In this document: positions 57,117 to 64,000 of the stretch, in pieces
How positions within the stretch are numbered: position 1 is the stretch's first letter
How the letters are laid out: each line of letters starts with the position of its first letter
Notes under the pieces: model-generated
The model's database searches: none
The model's input: only the letters and a program-made list of their open reading frames with translations
Told to the model about the DNA's origin: nothing
Program-made: the position numbers and the translations under genes
From: Arachnopeziza araneosa
Lineage: Eukaryota > Ascomycota > Leotiomycetes > Helotiales > Arachnopezizaceae
Length of the DNA stretch: 64,000 nucleotides
Assembly (NCBI GenBank): GCA_003988855.1
Contig: QYAI01000131.1
Span: 33,773-97,772, forward strand
Reading direction: 5' to 3'

Positions 57117-60100
57117 ATGGCTTTTTCTATCGAGGTACCAGGAGAGGCAGCTCCTCTGACTCCTCAACAGGTTCTTCATGCTTTACAATCCGCTGGTTCT
57201 TCAATGCAACTCAGCATCCAGACAGGCACCCAACAGCTACAGACTTGGGAGACAGAGCGCGGCTATTACGCTTTACTGCAGGTCTGATATTTCCCGAGGA
57301 ACAATGTATTCTCAAGTCTAACTAGTCTCTAGGCCGTATACCTAGATAAATCCCTCCCTTCTGAGATCCGCTACCTAGCCATTATCCAACTCAAAAATGG
57401 AATCGATAAATACTGGCGTAAGACCGCGACGAATGCCATAGCCGCAGAAGAGAAAGCACAAATCCGATCCAAACTTCTAGAAGGAGGCATTACAGAAGTT
57501 GAGAATCTGCTTGCCCTACAAAACGCGTTAGTGATATCGAAGGTGGTCAGGATCGATTATCCTATGGAATGGCCAGACGTGATCACGAATGTAATCAAGT
57601 TATTGCGGAACGCCAACCGGTCAAATCAACTACACCTTCGGAGAGGCATGCTAATATTGCTGCAAATAGTAAAGGAGCTTGCTACAGCACGGCTACGGGT
57701 TTCGCAGACGAGGCTCATTTCTGTTACCCCAGAACTGGTATTTCTACTCAGCGAGATATACACGGAAAAAGTTACCACATGGATATCATTCTTAAATGGT
57801 CAAGGGGAGGATGAAGGTGGAGCTGTGGATGCTATGGAGAATAGTTTGATTGCGATCAAAATCCTCCGACGATTATTGATTGTGGGCTATGAATATCCGA
57901 ATCATTCTAAGGATGTCCAGCAACTGTGGGAACACTCACAGCTCCAGTTTGGTCAATTTTTGGAAATGATTTCGCGTGAACCACCGTTGTTGGTTTCTCC
58001 TGCAAAGGATCTTGTAGAGAAACATCTCGTACAGTTCTCAAAACTACATGTACAGATGTCGCTTCAACATCCAGCAGCATTTGCACTTTTACCAAGCTCT
58101 CTAGATCTAGTTAGAGCATACTGGGGTCTAGTTGCAAAATTCGGTGAGTCTTATGGCTCAGAGAGTCAAGATTTCAGTGCCAAGGCATTGAGAACAGACC
58201 AGAATACGAAGGATGAGAGACCAGTCATGGAGAAGTTGTGCCTAAAAGGCCTTACCATCCTTCGAGCATGCATCAAGATGGTCTTCAATGCCACACAAAC
58301 TTTTAAATACAGAACTCCTGAAATCAGAGCTGAACAAACCGAGGCTATTCAGTTCTTGAAGACCCAGCTTCTTACGGATCAAATTGTAAGTCAGATGGCC
58401 AGTGTCATTGTCACAAAGTTTTTTGTCTTCCGCCAATGTGACCTTGAAGCTTGGGAGGAAGATGAGGACGAATGGGAGCTTCGAGAAGAAGGGGGAGGAG
58501 ATACCTGGGAGTTTGAAATCCGACCATGTACGGAGAAACTGTTCATGGATTTGGTTCTAAACTTCAAACACCTGCTGGTAGAACCGCTTCTTTCCTTTTT
58601 CCAATCTGTTGCAGGTCAGAATCAAGCTACGGTGGTTACTAAAGATGCTGTGTATACAGCAATGGGACTCTCAGCGCCAGTCATCTTCAAGAGCTTCGAC
58701 TTTGATGCTTTCTTGACCTCTACCCTCGTCAATGATATCCAACAAACCGGGCCTGGTTACAAAGTCTTGAGACGGAGAATTGCGATATTGATTGGGGATT
58801 GGATCACGATTGCAGTATCTGACGAAAATAAGCCGCTTGTGTTTCAAATTTTCCAGCACCTGCTTAAATCAGAGGATAGCATGAATGATCATGTTGTTCG
58901 TATCACAGCAGCGAGACAATTCAAAACGGTAGTAGATGATTTTAGCTTTAACGCCGAAAATTTTCTTCCATATGCCCCAGATATTCTCAATCGAATTATG
59001 GCTCTCATCCAAGAAGTCGAGCACACTGAAACCAAAATGGCAATTCTGGAGACGATTCGCGCCATTACCACACGACTGGAACACCACATTACTCCTTTCG
59101 CAGACCAGATTGTCTCCTTGCTACCGGGATTATGGGAAGCATCGGGAGAGGAACATCTATTGAAACAAGCGATTCTCACTCTTCTCTCATGTCTTGTCGT
59201 CGCCATGGGACCCGAGTCTTCCCGTTACTATCCCTTGATTCTACCTCTCATTGCCAATGCCGTTACCCCCGGCTCGGAAATGCAAGTATACCTTCTCGAA
59301 GAAGCGCTTGACCTTTGGATCAATATCCTTGCTGGAACAGAAGTCCCAGCGCCTGAAGTTATCCTGGCCCTCGCCGATTCCATTTTTCCTCTACTCGAAA
59401 TTGGCTCCGACGATTTACGCAATGTCCTTCACATTCTAGATGCCTATATCATACTAGCACCCTCTCATATGCTCTCTGACTCCTACCGTCTCCGCGTTCT
59501 CTCATATATGAACTCTCTACTCGCTTCAACCAAGCGTGACATAGCTGGGACGGTTATTATCATAGTCGAATCCCTCATTCAACATGCTGAAGTCCTTGGT
59601 GGCGTCCAAGGTGTCACTCAAGTCGCCAAAGATCTCCACGAATCCGGCTTTTTAGAACAGGTATTCGCTGGTCTTCGTGATGCGTGGGAAGCACATACTA
59701 CATCTGGTCCGAATAGAAAATCCCCCAAGCTTGACGACGTCGTTGAAACCGACTTTTTCACAATCTTGGCCAGAATCGCTGTTGCAGATCCAGGAGTATT
59801 TATTGAAATTCTGAAGTCTTTAGGGAACGTAAATGAAGTCTGGAGTTGGTTCAGCACTGAATGGTTCCGCCACTTTGACAGTATGGCCAACCTGGAACGC
59901 CAAAAACTCTCTTGTCTGGCTCTCACCAGGTTTCTTGAGCTTCCTGCTCCGCTTACACCAATAGCTCTTACCAAGCTCCAAGACTATTTCGCAATGTGGA
60001 CGGATGTCATCGGAGAGTTACTAGGAGGAGCCGAAGACCACAATGATACTTTAGTGTGGAAGAATGACGATGGATATGAAGGAGAGACAGAAGAGGCGAA

Positions 60101-60314
60101 GAGGAGAAGAGAGTGGTCAGGAAAAGATATTCTACACAAGGTCAACACTTGGGAGTTTGTGAAGGAGAGGTTAGCAATATTAGTTGCTGCAACTGGGGGT
60201 GAAGAGGAGTTTACAAAGAATTGGTTGGTCAATGTTGATGCAGACGTGGTGAAAGGATATCGAGATTTGGGAACGCGAAGTGGGAAGGACGGGGCATTTT
60301 GGGAGCAGATTTAA
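57117..60314 (+). CDS. Karyopherin beta, importin-11/Kap120 type
   Basis: Two exons (intron 57282-57332, TCTAAC branch) give 1,048 residues, close to yeast Kap120. The start MAFSIEVPGEAAPLTPQQVL leads to the importin-beta N-terminal domain: QTWETERGYYALLQ, spliced to AVYLDKSLPSEIRYLAIIQL, and then KNGIDKYWR. This domain binds Ran-GTP. The rest is a long series of HEAT-like helices, including RIDYPMEWPDVI and SLLPGLWEASGEEHLLKQAI, with an acidic loop around 310-335 (EEDEDEWELREEGGGD). Kap120 moves cargo such as ribosome-assembly factors into the nucleus. No frame break is seen. The second exon has no ATG at its start, which supports the upstream exon. Confidence 0.93.
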
Positions 60315-61179
60315 AAGAGAGAAAAGAATGGATATAGAGGAGAGTTTGGTAATAGATTGTAGATACCCGTTTCACTTTCAATGATGATGAATATGAAATC
60401 CGTTCCAATGCAAGTGAAGTGTTCCAACTAGCGTTCACCCTGTTCGCTTACGAAGCGAGTTTACTAAGCGACCTGAACATCAACATGAACAGACACATTT
60501 ATATTCTCTACATTTTGATGCCAATTTCAATCAGCTAGTTATTGAATTTTCCGCATGACTTTTGTCTTTTTTTGTCTTAAGCTCTTTTGTTTGCTTACTC
60601 CATCCATGATGGTACTGTATGGATAGTGAGCCTAAGGTTAACAGAGGCGGTTTCCCATAAGTCATGATGGGGCGATATCCGAATCTTAAGTAGAGTAGTA
60701 AAAGAACAATACACTTTAGGTTTAGAATCGATGAAAGAGGACCGAATGGGTAACCCACCAACCTGTAAATACGGGTAGGTCCCGGCACTCTTAGGAGGAC
60801 AATTTCAATATCGATTGATAGGTTCAAGATGCTGGGATTAATTTACTGGGTAGATAGTTCATGACTGTTCTAAATTTGGCTTCAAATTCAATTCCCTTAT
60901 TGGTTACCCAAAATCCGGGTGCAGTGCTGTCGATATCTGATTCCAAGTTTCAAGCATGTATGTACAAGATTGCTACTCATAAGTACACGGTAAATGATTA
61001 GTGGAATATTAGAAGTTTGATATAATCACGATTGATTCTTGAATCATCTTTGACTATTTGAATCACTTCCTTGTTTGTAAATTTTAGCCACAATTTCTTC
61101 TCGAGACTTCTAATGATCCGCAAAGATATGTGACAGAATACAAAATACATTTTCCTAACTATTGCTCAATAAATTTGAC
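60315..61179. other. Intergenic, about 0.9 kb, AT-rich
   Basis: Convergent 3' flanks of the importin and the X325 gene. No gene seen. Confidence 0.5.
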
Positions 61180-61943
61180 TCAAATAGCAAGGAAAATGGC
61201 TATGAGACCTGCTAAAAGCCTTCTGGTCATGTTATCCATTTCTCTAGTCAGAAGAGCAGCTGATTTGGTAGGCGAAGGCGAGGCTTTGGCTGATGAAGTC
61301 GGTGATCCTGTAGCTTGCGTTGAAGAAGCCGATGTCCCACCTTCCACACCAGAAAGTACGCTGTCTGATGCAAATACAGCTGAGACACCAGAGGAGTTGC
61401 TGCAAGCTGATGGAGTTGATGAGGCCACACCTGCGACGAAGTTCACGGGTATACACTGTAACTCAGAGTAAGAAAATGATTTCTCCAGATTGTATATCCT
61501 TCCAAACGATTGGCTAGGGATAGGAAAATGTAACTTACCTGATAATGAACTCCATCCTCAGCATCCTGAATAACCTGAAGCAGGCCACTAGATCCTACCC
61601 AAGACGCTGGTACCGCAACACTCGGTTCACAGAAGTTATTGAGACCATATTCCTGTACAGTTGGCAACAAGACGGTCCAATTGGGTTGAGTGAGCGATAT
61701 ACCCAACAAGCCACGATACGCAAAAAAAGCCTGTGCATGTAAACTTGTGACACCTATAGCATCGCCTCCAACGTGGAAATCGGTGAGGTTGGTGGAGCTG
61801 TCAGGTGTAAATCCGCCACACGGTGAAACATCTTCGTTGTTGATGTTTCCGCCAAGAGGGGGAGGCGTATTGACTACGAAGTGCGCTATTGAGGGGTATG
61901 ATAGGATAAGGCTGAAAAGTATAGGCTTTTGGAAGTGAAACAT
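61180..61943 (-). CDS. X325/BIM1-like copper protein, GPI-anchor type (copy 1)
   Basis: Two exons (intron 61456-61538) give 226 residues. The signal peptide ends at residue 20 (YPSIA), so the mature protein starts with His21 (HFVVNTPPPLGG). An N-terminal His is the copper brace of LPMOs and of the LPMO-like X325 family, which includes Cryptococcus Bim1. Further family marks are PCGGF, FHVGGDAIGV, PNWTVLLPTVQEYG and FCEPSVAVPASW. The splice gives HYQCIPVNFVAG. A Ser/Thr-rich stretch and a hydrophobic end (LLAGLIAIFLAI) suggest a GPI anchor. X325 proteins bind copper but do not cut polysaccharides; Bim1 helps copper uptake. It is head to head with a second member. Confidence 0.85.
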
Positions 61944-62162
61944 GGTAAGTATGTAGGAGAATTTGATTTCCAGTGTACTGCCATATGGTTAAGAATATAG
62001 AGTTTCGTACGTTTATGAATAAAAAGGTCCACAAGTTTCGCTGACGCGAACTCGGAAGAACGGCAAGAGCCCATTTCCTCTTTAGAACATCGGATCCGAA
62101 AAGTAATTATTATTGGCGATGTTCGTCTTGTTTCCGTGGGATTTCTTGGCACAACCGAAAAG

Positions 62163-62180
62163 TTGCTCATATTCTCTCGG
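62163..62180 (+). promoter_or_regulatory. 18-bp direct repeat with TTGCTCA core, copy 1
   Basis: TTGCTCATATTCTCTCGG, identical to 62332-62349. The TTGCTCA part is one base short of the Mac1/Cuf1 copper-response core TTTGCTCA; the base before it is G. Binding is an inference. Confidence 0.5.
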
Positions 62181-62331
62181 ATCAGGTACTAAGAACCACC
62201 AAGCGAGCTGAAGCGAGAGCCACAAAAACAATCAACCAGTCGTACAGTGAAGATCTTATGCACCCCTCATTTTTCTTGGGAGCTGTCAGTTTTTCTTGGA
62301 AAGAAATACTTGCTGTTGACATATGGCTAAA

Positions 62332-62349
62332 TTGCTCATATTCTCTCGG
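62332..62349 (+). promoter_or_regulatory. 18-bp direct repeat with TTGCTCA core, copy 2
   Basis: Second exact copy, 169 bp from the first, with A as the preceding base. A related GCTCCTCATATTCT lies at about 62,420, which may be a diverged third copy. Confidence 0.5.
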
Positions 62350-62644
62350 GTACCTGTCCCATGGATCCACAAGGGAGCGCCGTGGAAAAATTGCACCAGT
62401 GGGCACATGGATATGGAAAGCTCCTCATATTCTGGGAACATTGCAAAAGCTGTGGCGTGAATGCGGCGCTCAGTTACTTGACCAGAAAGTGGAGAGGTTG
62501 GCAAAGAAATAACTTCTCAAATAAACTCAAGACATATATATATGAGGACTTACAAACCTCGACTTCATCGCCAGTGGGTCTGTTGAATCTCTTAGACATC
62601 TATAACTTAATTATCGAAGATACTCGTACATACGGTTTACCACC

Positions 62645-63405
62645 ATGCTTTCCCACTGGTTTTTGGTTCAATTGTTGGCAGCTTTCGGCCTCGTCTCTGC
62701 TCACACACAGATCTGGTACCCAGAATGGCGAGCCAGCTCTTTCGTGGCACCATTCTCGCAGTTAATATATCCCTGTATGATTTACTCGTCGTCTTTGTCC
62801 CACTTTACTAACTCAATTCTTCGTCATAAAGGTGCCGGAATTGTTGACAATGCAACAACACCCCGTACGCTGTGGCCACTCACTGGCGGATCTCTCAATC
62901 TCACACTCCATGACGCGGCTGCCTACCTCTTCATCAACATCGGACTGGGAACAAACTCCACCAATTTCAACTACACATTGTTTTCAGCACCTCTGAATGA
63001 GACTGGTGCAGGGAACTTGTGCTTCCCTAAGTTGACCCTTCCAGCTGGACTTCCGATTCAAGAGGGGACCAATGCTTCGATTCAATTCGCGACTTCTGGT
63101 CACAATGGCGAAGGATTGTATAACGTAAGATTGGCTTTGGTGGAGCTGTTGTATTTTTGACTGATCTTTTCAAAAAACAGTGCGCCGATATTACATTTAG
63201 CAGCAATGCAACTTTGCTACCGCCCGACCAGTGCGTCAACAGCACGACTGTGACCGTCTCTACCCTAGGTTCAGCTACAGTGGCGTCAAATACTTCAAAC
63301 TCGTCTACTGCATCGCCAACGGCGAAAAGTGGTGGTGATGTTGCGTACCTAACGCCTTCGCTATTTGTGATATCGTTCCTAGGTGTTTTTGCTTTTCTAT
63401 TTTGA
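62645..63405 (+). CDS. X325/BIM1-like copper protein, GPI-anchor type (copy 2)
   Basis: Three exons (introns 62775-62831 with a TACTAAC branch, and 63125-63180) give 215 residues. The signal peptide ends at residue 19 (FGLVSA), leaving His20 as mature N-terminus in HTQIWYPEWRASSF, as expected for copper binding. The splices restore LIYPCAGIVDNATTPRTLWP and EGLYNCADITFSSN, which bring Cys residues into the family positions. The core GGSLNLTLHDAAAYLFINIG and several N-glycosylation sites follow. The C-terminus is Ser/Thr-rich with a hydrophobic tail (LFVISFLGVFAFLF), so a GPI anchor is likely. It differs greatly from copy 1, so the pair is either old or assembled by rearrangement. Confidence 0.87.
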
Positions 63406-64000
63406 TTTTGAGTGAGATTCAAGATTGATCAGTTCAATGTTCAATTGTTGGTACTAAAAAGAGATAACACAGCTGTTGTGTAGCAGCACGCTAGGAGAGG
63501 CTATAATTCGTGGCACCTTCTGTGTTTAAAATGATCAAATGGATACTTATCAGACATAGATAAAGATTTCAAGTGTAACAAGTGATTATCTATTGTACGA
63601 GGGGCAGAGGAGCAGCCAATAAAATAAGAATCTCGTTGGCCCTCAGCTAGCTCTCGATAGTATATTTCGGAAGAACGACCAAAGCAAAGAACCCAGAACA
63701 TGAACAACGTACACGTGAGAAGAGCCCATAAACCAGCGCAAATAACAAATAAGAAACAAGTAGATAAATCAATGTATCGGTACGAAGAGAATATCAATGA
63801 AATCCGTGTGATCAATGCTCCATTCGTAACAACGTAATCTATCCTCTCTTCTCTATGCCTATGAATCTTCTGCTGTGTGTGCTCCGTGTATTCTCCATCA
63901 TTCTTCCATGTAGGTGCTCTGTAGGACCTCCTTTATAGAGAGTCCTACGCACGTGCTCTCGCTAGTGAAATGACGGAAAAATGTCATGCACCCTGGAACC
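63406..64000. other. Intergenic at the right edge
   Basis: No gene recognised. A hydrophobic minus-strand frame (63,501-63,815) has no other support. Confidence 0.45.

Larger units (their letters stand above)
61944..62644. promoter_or_regulatory. Shared divergent promoter of two X325/BIM1-like genes
   Basis: About 700 bp between two opposite start codons. It contains two exact copies of an 18-bp sequence with a TTGCTCA core, listed apart. No gene is visible inside. Confidence 0.6.

Noticed and set aside
61130..61471. 113-codon plus-strand frame across the end of X325 copy 1
   Set aside because: It is the mirror of the Ser/Thr-rich coding exon on the minus strand.
1..64000. CRISPR arrays, insertion sequences, prokaryotic operons, rRNA or tRNA genes
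   Set aside because: None seen; intron-bearing genes show a eukaryotic nuclear origin. tRNAs were searched only by eye, so a scan with tRNAscan-SE would settle this.

Overview
The window is nuclear DNA of a filamentous ascomycete. Its genes carry short introns (about 44-94 nt) with GT..AG borders and CTAAC-like branch sites. Gene content includes Zn2Cys6 and C2H2 regulators, a fungal hybrid histidine kinase, a NACHT-type STAND protein and X325/BIM1-like copper proteins. The protein repertoire suggests Leotiomycetes (Helotiales relatives), but the species cannot be named from sequence alone. All introns, starts and splice phases given here were read by eye.

Layout. 0-9.1 kb: a cut-off F-box gene, then a giant peroxide-sensor-type hybrid histidine kinase transcribed away from a 1-Cys peroxiredoxin. 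9.1-11.4 kb: a repeat copy and a secreted FAD oxidoreductase. 11.4-31.3 kb: gene-poor, with only two confident genes, both putative transcription factors (one Myb/HTH-like, one War1-like Zn2Cys6), separated by about 7 kb tracts without recognisable coding sequence. 31.3-40.4 kb: a small secreted cysteine protein, a GH5 exo-beta-1,3-glucanase, an aldehyde dehydrogenase and a multi-finger C2H2 protein. 41-48 kb: an orphan 3' exon, a fungal NLR-like STAND protein, and two broken genes (an AIM9-like kinase with an internal deletion and a frameshift, and a small gene with a stop and a frameshift). 48-60 kb: mostly housekeeping (membrane protein, Na+/H+ antiporter, PEX2, medium-chain reductase, Kap120/importin-11), plus a C2H2 gene interrupted by a TGA. 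60-64 kb: two X325/BIM1-like copper proteins, divergently transcribed.

Functional links. Two divergent pairs stand out. The first puts a predicted peroxide sensor next to a peroxide-reducing enzyme. The second is two GPI-type copper proteins whose shared promoter holds two exact 18-bp direct repeats containing TTGCTCA, close to the Mac1/Cuf1 copper-response core. A roughly 190-bp dispersed repeat occurs twice, at about 9.7 and 51.2 kb; its copies differ almost only by transitions, which fits repeat-induced point mutation (RIP). Several broken genes lie between 45 and 55 kb, near the NLR-like gene.
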